Notes: generated by a model not told the origin, from the sequence alone. A stretch of DNA of 64,000 nt from Colwellia sp. Arc7-D (GCF_003061515.1 NZ_CP028924.1:3596001-3660000), one strand, 5' to 3'. Counted from the first letter of the stretch, positions 8,489-18,251 are shown. A program made the numbers and translations.

Positions 8489-9667
8489 GTGAACGAAGCA
8501 TTAGATTTAACCAAAATACGTGAAAAGATTACCACCCTTGATCAGCAGCTACTTAGCCTGTTTGCTGAGCGCCGTGCTCTAACGTTAAATGTTGCAAAAA
8601 GCAAAGCTCATCTCATTCGCCCTGTAAGAGATCAACAACGAGAGCAAGAGTTGCTGATCCGCTTAATTACACAAGGTAAGTTATTAGGTTTAGATGCTCA
8701 TTACGTAACCAGTGTTTTTCAAACTATTATTGAAGATTCGGTATTAAATCAACAAGCTTACTTGCAAACTTTGGCTAACCCAAACATGCAAGAGCCTACC
8801 GTTAGTGTTGCCTTTTTAGGTGATAAAGGCTCTTACAGTTACCTAGCAAGTCATCGTTACTTTTCTCGCCGCGCAGAAAAAATTATTGAAAGCGGCTGTC
8901 AAAGCTTTGCTGAAATTATGCAGCAGGTAGAATCAGGCTCTGTAGACTATGGTATGTTGCCAATAGAAAACACCAGTTCTGGAAGCATTAATGAAGTTTA
9001 TGATGTACTCCAACATACTAATTTATCGATTGTTGGTGAAATAACGCAGCCTATTGAGCACTGCTTACTTACTGCCGTAAATACAAAATTGAATAAAATA
9101 AAAACTATTTATGCACATGGTCAACCATTCGCTCAATGCAGTAACTTTCTTGATAAACAAAGCGACATTCGTATTGAATATTGTGAGAGTACAGCTGATG
9201 CCATGGCTAAAGTTTACGAGTTACAAGATGATACTGTGGCAGTTATTGGCAGTGAAGAAGGCGGCAACTTATATCAATTACACGCCTTGGAAAAATCAAT
9301 TGCTAATCAAGCCGAAAACCATAGCCGTTTTATTCTAGTCGCTCGCAAGCCTATTGATGTTGCAGAGCAAATACCGGCTAAAACTACCTTAGTTATTGCA
9401 ACAGGACAAAAACCTGGTGCTTTAGTTGAATGCCTTTTAGTCTTAAAAAATAAAGGCATTAATATGTGTAAGCTTGAGTCGCGCCCTATTCAAGGACGTC
9501 CTTGGGAAGAAATGTTTTACATTGATGTAGAAGCAAATTTGAAAAATTTAGCGTTACAAGAAGCGATCAGCCAAATTACGGAGCAAACAAACTTCATTAA
9601 AATTTTAGGCTGTTACCCTATCGAACATATTAGCCCAACTAATGTGCCAAGCAGCGCAATAATATAA
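8489..9667 (+). CDS. pheA: Bifunctional chorismate mutase/prephenate dehydratase
   Basis: 392 residues, the usual P-protein length. Residues 1-90 are the AroQ chorismate mutase helices (REKITTLDQQLLSLFAERR). About 105-285 is the prephenate dehydratase domain, with FLGDKGSYSYLAS at its start and ENTSSGSINEV. About 300-378 is the ACT regulatory domain, with ESRPIQGRPWEEMFYIDVE, where phenylalanine binds to inhibit the enzyme. It makes phenylpyruvate from chorismate in the cytoplasm. The start is GTG at 8489 behind TTAGGAAA. Expression should be controlled by the leader/attenuator just upstream, and a terminator follows. Confidence 0.97.
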   Translation: MNEALDLTKIREKITTLDQQLLSLFAERRALTLNVAKSKAHLIRPVRDQQREQELLIRLITQGKLLGLDAHYVTSVFQTIIEDSVLNQQAYLQTLANPNMQEPTVSVAFLGDKGSYSYLASHRYFSRRAEKIIESGCQSFAEIMQQVESGSVDYGMLPIENTSSGSINEVYDVLQHTNLSIVGEITQPIEHCLLTAVNTKLNKIKTIYAHGQPFAQCSNFLDKQSDIRIEYCESTADAMAKVYELQDDTVAVIGSEEGGNLYQLHALEKSIANQAENHSRFILVARKPIDVAEQIPAKTTLVIATGQKPGALVECLLVLKNKGINMCKLESRPIQGRPWEEMFYIDVEANLKNLALQEAISQITEQTNFIKILGCYPIEHISPTNVPSSAII

Positions 9668-9687
9668 CGCGTTATTGTAAAATAATT

Positions 9688-9711
9688 AAGGGCAGTTAAT
9701 CTGCCCTTTTT
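9688..9711 (+). terminator. Intrinsic terminator after pheA
   Basis: Stem AAGGGCAG (9688-9695), loop TTAAT, CTGCCCTT (9701-9708), then a T run. It lies about 20 bp after the pheA stop. Confidence 0.85.
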
Positions 9712-9751
9712 ATTGCCTAGAGTTTTACCGAAAAACCGACAACAAATAATT

Positions 9752-10156
9752 TTAACTCACGGTCTGACTTCTGCTTTTTAACCTAAAGACAATAGCGCTA
9801 AAAGTTAAAACAATTAATATCGGCACAGCAGCATACATAATTGAAGCAAACATAAACTGACCAATGAGCAAGGTTAATGTCATAAAAGATAAGGTTGGTA
9901 ATAATAGCCAAAATGTATGTTCACTTGCACATAATTTAAAACCTTTATGCATAAAAATCAGCATGAGTATGCTAACAATACTTGCGCTTAAAGCGGTAAC
10001 TGAGCCAGGATAATAGTCAAGAATAAAGTCGGTATGAGGGTGAAGAACACTGGGCACGGGAGCTAAATTTCCGATATGGACCAACCACACTAATGAACCC
10101 GCAATCAAACAACCAAAGTTGAATGACCAGAGCTTTTTATTAACGTTAAACATCAC
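9752..10156 (-). CDS. Uncharacterised small integral membrane protein
   Basis: 134 residues with about four hydrophobic helices (roughly 14-30, 52-70, 83-100, 104-125) and a short basic tail. I do not recognise the family. It is convergent with pheA and separate from the efflux genes. The presence of regular helices and a clear ATG suggests a real gene. No catalytic or binding motif is evident. Confidence 0.6.
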   Translation of the reverse strand: MMFNVNKKLWSFNFGCLIAGSLVWLVHIGNLAPVPSVLHPHTDFILDYYPGSVTALSASIVSILMLIFMHKGFKLCASEHTFWLLLPTLSFMTLTLLIGQFMFASIMYAAVPILIVLTFSAIVFRLKSRSQTVS

Positions 10157-10297
10157 TATTTCCCAAAGTTATTATTATTATTTTTCTCTTTTATATCCTA
10201 TGTATACTTTTTAATCAAGATGATGAAATTTTATGCTTAGCTTTGTATGAAAATTAAAGAGTCATTCCCCTGAAAACGACGTTTTCGCTCTAATATG

Positions 10298-10335
10298 AAA
10301 AAACCCAATTAACATCGCTGCTAATTGGGTTTCTT
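10298..10335 (-). terminator. Intrinsic terminator of the RND efflux operon
   Basis: Stem AAACCCAATTA (10301-10311) and TAATTGGGTTT (10322-10332). On the minus strand the T run comes from the A run at 10298-10303. It lies just past the stop codon at 10350. Confidence 0.8.
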
Positions 10336-10349
10336 TCTCAGAGATTTAG

Positions 10350-13300
10350 CTACAAGCTTTTGTCTGCGATTTGTGCTTGCTGACGCTCAATTTCTTGAGT
10401 AATAACTTGCGGTGAGCCGGTATTTCTACAAAGCCAGTAATATGCCCCAGGGACAATAAACAAAGTAAAAATACTGGCTAGGGAAACACCTGCAAAGATC
10501 ACAACACCAATTACCATTCTGCTTTCAGCACCTGGCCCTACGGCTAATACTAATGGAATAGATGTTGTCACGGTAGTAAATGTTGTCATTACAATAGGTC
10601 TTAAACGTTGAGTTGCAGCGGTAATTAATGCCTCTTCAAAAGCAATACCTTTGTCACGTAATTGGTTAGCAAACTCAACGATTAAAATACCATTTTTAGC
10701 CGCTAAACCAATTAACATAACAATACCAATTTGACTGTATATATTAAGACTCATGCCCATCAGTTTTAGTCCTGCTAACGCGCCCACTAATGCTAAAGGC
10801 ACGGTCAACATGATCACAAAAGGATGAATGAAACTTTCAAACTGAGCAGATAAAACTAAGTAGGTTATTACCAGTGCAAGTATAAAAATAAAGGCAATAG
10901 AGTTACCCGACTCTTGCAATAACTGCGACTGACCTTTGTAGGCTACTTGTGCTTCTTCAGGTAAGTGCTCTGCAACCGCATTGTTTAGATAATTTAAAGC
11001 ATCTCCCAGTGCATAGCCATCAGCTAAATTAGCGCTAATAGTGACACTTCGTAGTCGATTAAATCGATTCAACTGTGAAGAGGTTGCATTCTCTTCGATA
11101 GTGATCAAATTAGATAAAGGGACCAGTTGTTGACTCACCGTTGAGCGAACAAAAATATTATCGATATCTTTGGGGTTAGAGAAATCCGTTTTCTCGCCTT
11201 TAACAACAACATAATATTCTTCGCCACGTTCAACAAAGTTTGTTACTCGCCGCTGCCCTAACATAGTTTCAAGCGTGCGGCCGATATCACCAACCGAAAC
11301 GCCTAGATCAAATGCTCGGCTATGGTCAATTTTAACTAATAGTTGCGGGTAGGTTTCTTTGTAATCGCTGTCTATTCCACTTAAATCTGGGTTCTCTTGC
11401 GCTTTAGCAATGATAATATCGCGCCATTTTGCTAATTCTTCGTAAGTGTTACCCTGCAGTACAAACTCAACTGGTGATGAAGAACCACCGCCTCCGCCTA
11501 AGCCTCGGCGCATCATGGCAAACGCTCTAACGTCAGTGACTTTAGATAGTTCACCATTCATTTTATTAATAAATTGAAAAGTATCAGTCACTCGATCTTT
11601 CCATGCCGGCATACCAACAATAGCAATACCTCCAGCGCCACCAAAACCCGGCACACGCACAATAACACGGTCGAGTTCACCACTTTGTTGATGTACTAAT
11701 AATTTTTCTTCGATTTGCTGCATGTTTCTGACGTTATTTTCATAACTGGCACCCTCGGCTCCACGCATCATAACAAAGAAATTTCCTCTATCTTCTTTGG
11801 GGGTATATTCAGAAGGTAATTGATTAAATAAACTGTAAACAGCAAATAAAGACAAAACAATAACAATGAAAATCATAAAAGGTTGATGAATACTGGCCTT
11901 TAACGATCGCCCGTAAGCGGCTTCTAACTTAGTAAAGCCTTGATCTAATTTTTGACCAAATGATGAGCTGCGCTTTTTATGCTTTAACATTTTTGAACAC
12001 ATCATCGGTGTTAACGATAGTGCAGTTAAGCTTGAAAAAATGACCGCAGCTGCAATGGCAATGGCAAATTCAGTAAATAAACGGCCGACGTTTCCGGATA
12101 AAAAGATCAAAGGAACAAATACAGCCACTAACACTAAAGTAGTCGCAATAACCGCAAAGGCGACTTCTCGGCCCCCTTCGTAAGCAGCAAGTAAAGGCGT
12201 TTGCCCACGTTCGATTCGACGGTAAATATTCTCTAATACCACAATGGCATCATCAACCACTAAACCGATGGCTAGGACCATAGCGAGTAAGGTTAATAAA
12301 TTGATAGAAAAACCAAGCCACGAGAGCACCATCATAGAACCAATAAGCGCTACAGGTACAGTAACAGCAGGAATAAGCGTTGCTCTAACATTGCCTAAAA
12401 ACAAGAAGATAACCAACACCACCATCAGCATTGCTATGCCGAGGGTACTATAAACTTCATCTATAGAGCCTTGAATAAATACTGAAGAGTCATAACTGTT
12501 GGTAATGGTTGTCCCCATAGGTAAGCCACCACGAATAGACATCATTTCTTTTCTTGCGGCTTTAACAACCTCTAAAGTATTAGCTTTTGACTGTTTGATA
12601 ATGCCTAAACCAACCATGTTCTTGCCATTACCGCGAAACATGTTTTCTTCATCTTCTGCCGATAAAGCTATTTTGGCTACATCACCAAGGTAAACTAACG
12701 ATTTAGTGTCATTACGTGCCACCACCATAGTGGCAAAGTCTTCAACGGTTAGATAACTGCGTTCAACTCTGATTGAAAAATCTCGTTCAATTGATTCGAC
12801 CTTACCAGCAGGTAATTCTACATTTTCTGCGCGTAAAGTTTGCTCGATATCATTAACGGTTACACCTCTTGCTGCCATGGCTTTTCGATTGAGCACCACG
12901 TTCATAGCATAAGTTCTTCCGCCACCAACTTGCACGCGCGCAACACCGTCTACCACGGAGAATCGGTCAACAATATAACGTTGTGCATAGTCAGTAAGTT
13001 GTAATGTACTCATAGCTTCACTTTGTAAAACAAACCAAACTATGGTGCTTTCATCATCATTCGCCTTAAAGACTTCAGGCGGTTCGGCCTGGTCAGGTAA
13101 GTTATTAAGCGCACGTGAGATTCGATCTCGTACATCGTTTGTAGCAGCGTCAATATCACGATCAAGTTCAAATTCAATGGAAATATTAGAACGGCCAACT
13201 CGACTGTTAGAGTTAATAGATTTAACACCTTCAATACCGCTAATTCTATCTTCAAGAATTTGCGTTATTTTGCTCTCAACTATCGCTGCGGATGCGCCAG

Positions 13301-13454
13301 GATATGTGGTATTAATACTGACTACAGGTGGGTCAATATCTGGATATTCGCGAAGCGGTAAAGTTAAAAATGCGACAATACCAAAGGTGATTATGAGTAA
13401 ATTAATTACGGTAGCAAAAACGGGGCGTTTAACAGAGAGATCAGATAAAATCAC
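10350..13454 (-). CDS. RND efflux transporter, HAE1 (AcrB/MexF-like) inner-membrane pump
   Basis: 1034 residues, the normal size for a hydrophobe/amphiphile RND pump. It begins MILSDLSVKRPVFATVINLL (helix 1). Its TM4 carries the proton-relay pair in LAIGLVVDDAIVVLENIYRR, and GLAAKNGILIVEFANQLRDKG lies in the C-terminal half, both diagnostic. The protein would form a trimer that exports drugs, detergents or lipids using the proton gradient. The start overlaps the end of the adaptor gene by 4 bp, so the pair is translationally coupled. No outer-membrane channel gene is adjacent, so a TolC-like protein encoded elsewhere is expected. The substrate is unknown. Confidence 0.93.
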   Translation of the reverse strand: MILSDLSVKRPVFATVINLLIITFGIVAFLTLPLREYPDIDPPVVSINTTYPGASAAIVESKITQILEDRISGIEGVKSINSNSRVGRSNISIEFELDRDIDAATNDVRDRISRALNNLPDQAEPPEVFKANDDESTIVWFVLQSEAMSTLQLTDYAQRYIVDRFSVVDGVARVQVGGGRTYAMNVVLNRKAMAARGVTVNDIEQTLRAENVELPAGKVESIERDFSIRVERSYLTVEDFATMVVARNDTKSLVYLGDVAKIALSAEDEENMFRGNGKNMVGLGIIKQSKANTLEVVKAARKEMMSIRGGLPMGTTITNSYDSSVFIQGSIDEVYSTLGIAMLMVVLVIFLFLGNVRATLIPAVTVPVALIGSMMVLSWLGFSINLLTLLAMVLAIGLVVDDAIVVLENIYRRIERGQTPLLAAYEGGREVAFAVIATTLVLVAVFVPLIFLSGNVGRLFTEFAIAIAAAVIFSSLTALSLTPMMCSKMLKHKKRSSSFGQKLDQGFTKLEAAYGRSLKASIHQPFMIFIVIVLSLFAVYSLFNQLPSEYTPKEDRGNFFVMMRGAEGASYENNVRNMQQIEEKLLVHQQSGELDRVIVRVPGFGGAGGIAIVGMPAWKDRVTDTFQFINKMNGELSKVTDVRAFAMMRRGLGGGGGSSSPVEFVLQGNTYEELAKWRDIIIAKAQENPDLSGIDSDYKETYPQLLVKIDHSRAFDLGVSVGDIGRTLETMLGQRRVTNFVERGEEYYVVVKGEKTDFSNPKDIDNIFVRSTVSQQLVPLSNLITIEENATSSQLNRFNRLRSVTISANLADGYALGDALNYLNNAVAEHLPEEAQVAYKGQSQLLQESGNSIAFIFILALVITYLVLSAQFESFIHPFVIMLTVPLALVGALAGLKLMGMSLNIYSQIGIVMLIGLAAKNGILIVEFANQLRDKGIAFEEALITAATQRLRPIVMTTFTTVTTSIPLVLAVGPGAESRMVIGVVIFAGVSLASIFTLFIVPGAYYWLCRNTGSPQVITQEIERQQAQIADKSL

Positions 13455-14509
13455 GACTTACTCTCCATAGCATTAACCGCTACACCATCTCGTAATTTAA
13501 GAGCACCTTCAATAACGACCACCGCACCCATATCAAGGCCACTGATCACTTCAATAAAACCGTGGTAACGACGGCCAATTTCTAGTTGTTTTTTAACGGC
13601 TTTATCTGATTCAATAACAAATACAAAGTGGTCATTTTCAATTGGAATAACCGCACTTTCTGGAATTTGCAATACTTGCTCTACTTTACGAACTACTTGT
13701 AAATTTAATAACATGCCTGCACGCAATTTACGATCAGAGTTGGGAATTTTCGCCCGTACTTTTAAGGTTCTTGTCATGCTATCAACACGAGAATCTATTG
13801 AGGTAATCTCGCCAATAAATACATCTTCATTATAAGCCGTATTAGTAGCTTCAATACGCTGACCTATAGAAACGGTAGTTAGGTAACGCTCTGGGATAGA
13901 GAAGTCTACTTTGATAAGACTCAGGTCATCTAAACTGGTAATAACATCACCAACATTAATTAAAGCACCTAGGCTGATCTCACGAAATCCTAACACCCCA
14001 GAAAATGGTGCTTTAATCGTTAATTCTGCCAGCTTTATTTGAGCGCTTAATAACTGTGCTGAAATGGCTTTAGTTTGTGCTTCTTGTTGATCTACTAGCG
14101 ATTGAGATGTTGCTTTCTGTTTATATAAATCTTGAAAACGATTAAGTTGCGATACTGACTCTGCAAGGTTAGCCTGCAACTCTTTAACTTTGGCAGCTTC
14201 TTCTCGACTATTTAATCGAATTAAAACTTCACCTTTTTTAACGGCTTCACCATCTTGAAATAGTACTTCTTCAACTACGTCTGAGTATTTACTAGTGATG
14301 TAAACTTGCTCATTCGCTCGTGAAGTGCCAACGGCTTCTACAGCGTCTTTAAATTCTGCTAAAGCAATTTTGGTTGTTTTTACCGACACTACACGTTGGT
14401 GTTTAACTTTATTGGTTACCTGCTCCGGCCATTGCAAATAAATAACTAAAGCGATTAAAACTCCAACTAGCAAAAACAAGGGTATACGACGACTAAAAGC
14501 GGCAGACAT
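13451..14509 (-). CDS. RND efflux periplasmic adaptor (membrane fusion protein)
   Basis: About 352 residues. An N-terminal membrane anchor (residues 7-25) is followed by a lipoyl-like beta hairpin, an alpha-helical hairpin (LQANLAESVSQLNRFQDLYK and neighbours), the barrel domain SFSVP-type segment KVDFSIPERYL and a C-terminal membrane-proximal domain. Such adaptors bridge the pump and a TolC channel. I use the ATG at 14509; an upstream TTG adds two residues. The gene is coupled to the pump by a 4-bp overlap. Confidence 0.9.
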   Translation of the reverse strand: MSAAFSRRIPLFLLVGVLIALVIYLQWPEQVTNKVKHQRVVSVKTTKIALAEFKDAVEAVGTSRANEQVYITSKYSDVVEEVLFQDGEAVKKGEVLIRLNSREEAAKVKELQANLAESVSQLNRFQDLYKQKATSQSLVDQQEAQTKAISAQLLSAQIKLAELTIKAPFSGVLGFREISLGALINVGDVITSLDDLSLIKVDFSIPERYLTTVSIGQRIEATNTAYNEDVFIGEITSIDSRVDSMTRTLKVRAKIPNSDRKLRAGMLLNLQVVRKVEQVLQIPESAVIPIENDHFVFVIESDKAVKKQLEIGRRYHGFIEVISGLDMGAVVVIEGALKLRDGVAVNAMESKS

Positions 14510-14731
14510 AATCAAAATCTCTAAATTTACGGAAATTACAGTAGTATTACTATAACCTAGATACTGGTATTGCTCGATACAACTTAGCCTAGGATTTAAG
14601 GCTTTGGTCGCAAATCATAAAAAATCAATTAACTTTGTTATTATTAAGATATAATTTAATTATACCTACATATGATGATGTATAGGCAGTACTTGCCATT
14701 GCTTCATATTTTACATTTAAGGATTGAATTC

Positions 14732-15466
14732 GTGAAAATTATTGCCTCAATTATTGTCGTTTTGTTGTTACTTGGTGGTGGAGCACTTTGGTTTTTAGCT
14801 AATGGCTCACTTAACGAGTATATTAAAAATCAAATTGAAACGGTTGGTACACAAGTTACAGAACAGACGGTAAAAGTAAGAGCTGTAGATATAAAACTCT
14901 CAAGTGGTGCAGGTAGTATTTTAGGTGTGAATTTAGCTAACCCTAAAAGCTATAGCCAACCCAATGCTTTCGCCTTAGATGAAGTTACCCTTGATATTAA
15001 TTTAGAGAGTCTGACCTCTACACCTATTATCATCGATGCAATTGTTATCAAGTCACCTCAAGCTTTTGTTCAGTTTACTCAAACTGGTGGCTCTAACATT
15101 CAAGATCTTTTAGATGCAATCGAGCGCAACACACCTAAAGCAGGTGCTGACGCTGAAGATACAGCGGGTGGCGCAGAACCAAAAATTAAAGTCAGTAAGA
15201 TTATACTTGCAGGTACTGCACTCACAATTGATTTAAGTGCTTTTGGTAATAAAGAACATAGTGCAACTTTGCCTGATATTACGCTAAGCAATGTTGGTGG
15301 TGACGCCGGTTTACCTGCAAGCCAACTAGGTAGTGAAATAGTTAAACAAGCATTATCTAAAATTTGGCAACAAGCGAAAGAGACACAAAAGAAAAAGCTA
15401 ACTGATGACGCCAAAGAAAAGCTTAAAGAAAAAGCTAAAAAGAAATTGACCGACTTATTTGGTTAA
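14732..15466 (+). CDS. AsmA/DUF748-like membrane-anchored envelope protein
   Basis: 244 residues from a GTG at 14732, which has AAGGA nine bases upstream. An earlier in-frame ATG at 14672 would give an untypical N-terminus. Residues 3-22 form a single membrane helix. The rest is an AsmA-like region (DEVTLDINLESL..., IVIKSPQAFVQF) of the sort seen in proteins of the periplasmic bridge/AsmA group. The C-terminus is a lysine-rich helix (KEKLKEKAKKKL). A role in envelope maintenance or lipid handling is an inference from the fold. Confidence 0.65.
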   Translation: MKIIASIIVVLLLLGGGALWFLANGSLNEYIKNQIETVGTQVTEQTVKVRAVDIKLSSGAGSILGVNLANPKSYSQPNAFALDEVTLDINLESLTSTPIIIDAIVIKSPQAFVQFTQTGGSNIQDLLDAIERNTPKAGADAEDTAGGAEPKIKVSKIILAGTALTIDLSAFGNKEHSATLPDITLSNVGGDAGLPASQLGSEIVKQALSKIWQQAKETQKKKLTDDAKEKLKEKAKKKLTDLFG

Positions 15467-15484
15467 TTTTAATGCTTTAGTGGT

Positions 15485-15527
15485 AAACCCTAGCTAAATC
15501 AACCGTTGATTTTAGCTAGGTTTATAA
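15485..15527 (+). terminator. Hairpin after the AsmA-like gene
   Basis: CTAGCTAAATCAAC (15490-15503) pairs almost perfectly with GTTGATTTTAGCTAG (15505-15519), leaving almost no loop and flanked by AAAC/GTTT. This is probably the terminator of the upstream gene. It also argues against starting the next gene at 15506, inside the hairpin. Confidence 0.6.
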
Positions 15528-15553
15528 AAATAAAAACCATAGGATATGTCGTA

Positions 15554-16150
15554 ATGAAAGTGAACAGCCAATTAATACCATTAGCAATGCTATGCTCTTT
15601 ATCTATTTCAAATGCGGTGCAAGCAAATCAACTTGAGGTCAGCGTTATGGCTGGGCAAATGTATGGTTCTGACTTGGTTGCAAGCGATAGCAGCGATATT
15701 AATACTGACTCAGGAAGCAATATTGCTATTGGTATTGCTTGGCAAGAAAATGTGAATGGTCAAGGCCAAGTTCTATTAAACCGTGTTAGCCATGATTTTA
15801 TTGGCGAAAACGCAGAGCAGAGCTCACTTGATATCACTTATGCACACTTTAATGGCGTCGCTTTATTTCGCCAGCAAAATTACGTTACAACATTAAGCTT
15901 AGGCTTTGGTGGCGCACATTTCGATGCTGAACAAGGTAATAATGAAGTTTACCCTTCAGCCAGTGTTGCTTTTGGCACTCGTTACGAATTTTCTAAGCAA
16001 ATGGCGTTAGTAACAGAATTACGAGCTTATGCGACTCTCATTGATGAAGATGATGCCATGTTTTGTCAACAAGATTTCTGTAGTGCAAATTTTGATAACT
16101 CTTTATGGATAGACAGCTCTATTGCTGTTGGTATTGCTATTAAGTTTTAA
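15554..16150 (+). CDS. Outer-membrane beta-barrel protein
   Basis: 198 residues from the ATG at 15554 (TAGGA upstream). Residues 1-26 are a signal peptide ending AVQANQ. The mature part alternates hydrophobic and polar residues as expected for eight or so strands and ends SSIAVGIAIKF with a terminal phenylalanine, the signal used by the BAM machinery. It contains CQQDFC, probably a disulfide loop. No specific family or ligand can be named. Confidence 0.7.
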   Translation: MKVNSQLIPLAMLCSLSISNAVQANQLEVSVMAGQMYGSDLVASDSSDINTDSGSNIAIGIAWQENVNGQGQVLLNRVSHDFIGENAEQSSLDITYAHFNGVALFRQQNYVTTLSLGFGGAHFDAEQGNNEVYPSASVAFGTRYEFSKQMALVTELRAYATLIDEDDAMFCQQDFCSANFDNSLWIDSSIAVGIAIKF

Positions 16151-16545
16151 ATGCCATAACAATAAATCTACTAAGCAGTATGCTGATTAAACTTTTCTTA
16201 TAACAAGTTACATTTGAGTTAAATGTAACTTGTTCTAACTTAACTCAGCCTAACGCAGCTTAGCTTAATTTGAGCAAAAACCTGATTTTCAAACTGTTAC
16301 TTTAAACAATATTTAACATTGCTCGAAGTAACAGTTTATTTATATACAGCCATTCAATTAAACTGTTCGACTTTATTGCCAGTCGATACTTCAAATCATT
16401 TATAGTACATACCTTTTATATTACAACACCTGCCTAAAACACTTTATTTAGCGACTAACGTTACTGCTATTTAATTAGCATAAAAAAATCGCATAAAATG
16501 TTAATTCTATGCGATTTTACTGTAGTTTACTGCAGTTAAGTGTAG
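16151..16545. repeat. Non-coding gap with two long perfect inverted repeats
   Basis: No gene seen. AACAAGTTACATTT (16202-16215) is repeated inverted at 16221-16234 around GAGTT: a 14-bp perfect stem without a T run. AAACTGTTACTT (16291-16302) is repeated inverted at 16326-16337, and its loop contains a smaller CAAT/ATTG pair. These could be terminators, RNA processing stems or a short palindromic repeat unit. Confidence 0.6.
16482..16518 (-). terminator. Intrinsic terminator of the thioredoxin-like gene
   Basis: AAAATCGCATA (16485-16495) pairs with TATGCGATTTT (16508-16518). The A run at 16482-16488 gives the T run on the minus strand. Confidence 0.75.
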
Positions 16546-17019
16546 CTATAGCATGGCTGAAATATCGGCAGTTATCGATACTTTAGGCCGTTCAATAATT
16601 CGACCAATCTCTTTGTTATTTCGGTAAATGATAAAAGTAGGTGTGTACTTAACACCACGGTTTTTAGCCGTACCGTTTGGTTCTGACTTATTATAATCAA
16701 GACCAATTAAGCGAGATGATATGCTCATATTTTCATTTAAAATCTTTAAAAATCTCGGGACTTCTCGCTGACTATCGTGACACCAGGTGCCAAAGTAAAC
16801 GGCAACGTGCAAATCTGTTGGCCAACGTTTTATTGCCATAATTTCTTCATCCGATAAGTTATACATTCGATAACTCTGTTGAAAATATGGATAGTCACTC
16901 AATAATTGCTGTTGGCTTATTTCACCTATTGCCAAGTTAACCTTTTCCGACTCACTACTAGCACATGCAGAAACTACTACCATAATAATACTGAATAACA
17001 TCGCTGAAAGTTTGTTCAT
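16546..17019 (-). CDS. Thioredoxin-fold lipoprotein-like protein with a lone active-site cysteine
   Basis: About 157 residues from the ATG at 17019 (AGGGA five bases upstream); an upstream GTG adds five. The N-terminal hydrophobic segment ends VVVSACASS, a lipobox-like sequence. The core reads VAVYFGTWCHDSQREVPRFL: a thioredoxin active-site region with WCHDS instead of WCxxC, so only the first cysteine remains. It ends with the cis-proline strand YTPTFIIYRNNKEIGRI. It may be a thiol peroxidase/reductase partner or a binding protein rather than a dithiol oxidoreductase. It is probably attached to the envelope. Confidence 0.7.
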   Translation of the reverse strand: MNKLSAMLFSIIMVVVSACASSESEKVNLAIGEISQQQLLSDYPYFQQSYRMYNLSDEEIMAIKRWPTDLHVAVYFGTWCHDSQREVPRFLKILNENMSISSRLIGLDYNKSEPNGTAKNRGVKYTPTFIIYRNNKEIGRIIERPKVSITADISAML

Positions 17020-17080
17020 ATGTTCCCTATTCACTCACGCTAGCTGTAATTATTATCACAGCTACATCCCTATAATTTGT

Positions 17081-18223
17081 TTAGTGTTTTTTAAGCTGAT
17101 CTGCTTTTGTTAACATCACTTTGCTTTCCTGCATAAAAACATCAGCATAATCGCCAAACCAATCAGCAACTTGTGAGAACATTTTAGTGAAAGCATCTTT
17201 ATCATTTAGTTGCACATCTTCCAGCAACTCTAGAAATCGATAAGCGAAGCGTTTCATCATAGCAATATTATCCTGATTAGCAAAAATAATATCTGTGTAA
17301 AGTATTGGATTTTGGGCAAATAAACGCCCAACCATGATCAACTCTAAGCGATAAATAGGAGAGCTCATTTCTACCAATTGAGCGATATCTGCGCCTTCAG
17401 CCATTAAGTGATAACCATAAGCAATCGTCGAAAAATGTCGCATAACTTGCACCATAGACATCGCTTGATCATGCGTATGTGCTTCGACTGGGTGAATTTT
17501 AGCTCCCCAGACTCTAAATTGCTCGAGAAGCCAATGATATTGATCTTCAAAACGTCCTTCACAAGCGATAATAGTTTGTTTTACTAAACCGGTTACATCG
17601 GGTCCAAACATTGGATGTAAGCCAACTACAGGACCGGTATGCACTTTCATCATTTCATACAATGGCGCTTCTTTAACACTGGTAACGTCGGCCAAAATAC
17701 ATGATTTAGGTAAAGCGCCTAACTTTTGAATTACCGAAGCGGTTAATCGAATAGGCACCGCTACAATGACTAAGCCTGCATCTGCTAGTATTTGAGCACT
17801 GTTTGGCCAGTCATCTTGTTCTAAAGTTTCAACTTGATAATGAGAGCGTTTAAATAAATCGACAAATATTCGTCCTAATTGCCCTTCACCCCCAATAATA
17901 ACCACTTTTTTGCAATCAGGATTTACACAACGATAGCCACTGGCATCTTGGCTAATATAAGAATCTTGCATTAAGCGACGAAGAATATCTTCTATTAACT
18001 CGGGTGATAATCCAGCTTCTATAGCTTGCTCACGACGAATCTTTAATAAATTGGCTTCACGCTCAGGTGCAAAAATTGGCATACCTACCGCGCTTTTAAG
18101 TAATCCAACTTTCGTGGTAACAGCACGGCGTTTAGCTAGCAACGCAACGAGTTGACTATCTATTTCATCAATTTCGTCACGCAACCCACCTAGTTGCTGT
18201 TCAAATGTAAGTTCATTGCTCAT
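17081..18223 (-). CDS. tyrA: Bifunctional chorismate mutase/prephenate dehydrogenase
   Basis: About 380 residues. The N-terminal AroQ-type chorismate mutase (LRDEIDEIDSQLVALLAKRR) is followed by the prephenate dehydrogenase Rossmann start VVIIGGEGQLGRIFVDLF near residue 108 and LHPMFGPDV, a conserved part of the active site. It makes 4-hydroxyphenylpyruvate, the tyrosine precursor. It follows aroF after about 20 bp, the same order as the E. coli aroF-tyrA operon. I use the ATG at 18223; a TTG two codons upstream is possible. Confidence 0.96.
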   Translation of the reverse strand: MSNELTFEQQLGGLRDEIDEIDSQLVALLAKRRAVTTKVGLLKSAVGMPIFAPEREANLLKIRREQAIEAGLSPELIEDILRRLMQDSYISQDASGYRCVNPDCKKVVIIGGEGQLGRIFVDLFKRSHYQVETLEQDDWPNSAQILADAGLVIVAVPIRLTASVIQKLGALPKSCILADVTSVKEAPLYEMMKVHTGPVVGLHPMFGPDVTGLVKQTIIACEGRFEDQYHWLLEQFRVWGAKIHPVEAHTHDQAMSMVQVMRHFSTIAYGYHLMAEGADIAQLVEMSSPIYRLELIMVGRLFAQNPILYTDIIFANQDNIAMMKRFAYRFLELLEDVQLNDKDAFTKMFSQVADWFGDYADVFMQESKVMLTKADQLKKH

Positions 18224-18251
18224 TACCAAGACTATTCCTATACAATAATAA

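Noticed and set aside
13040..13470. Long open frames overlapping the RND pump gene, including one of 142 codons on the opposite strand
   Set aside because: They lie wholly within a clear coding gene and show no family features; they are shadows of its codon pattern.
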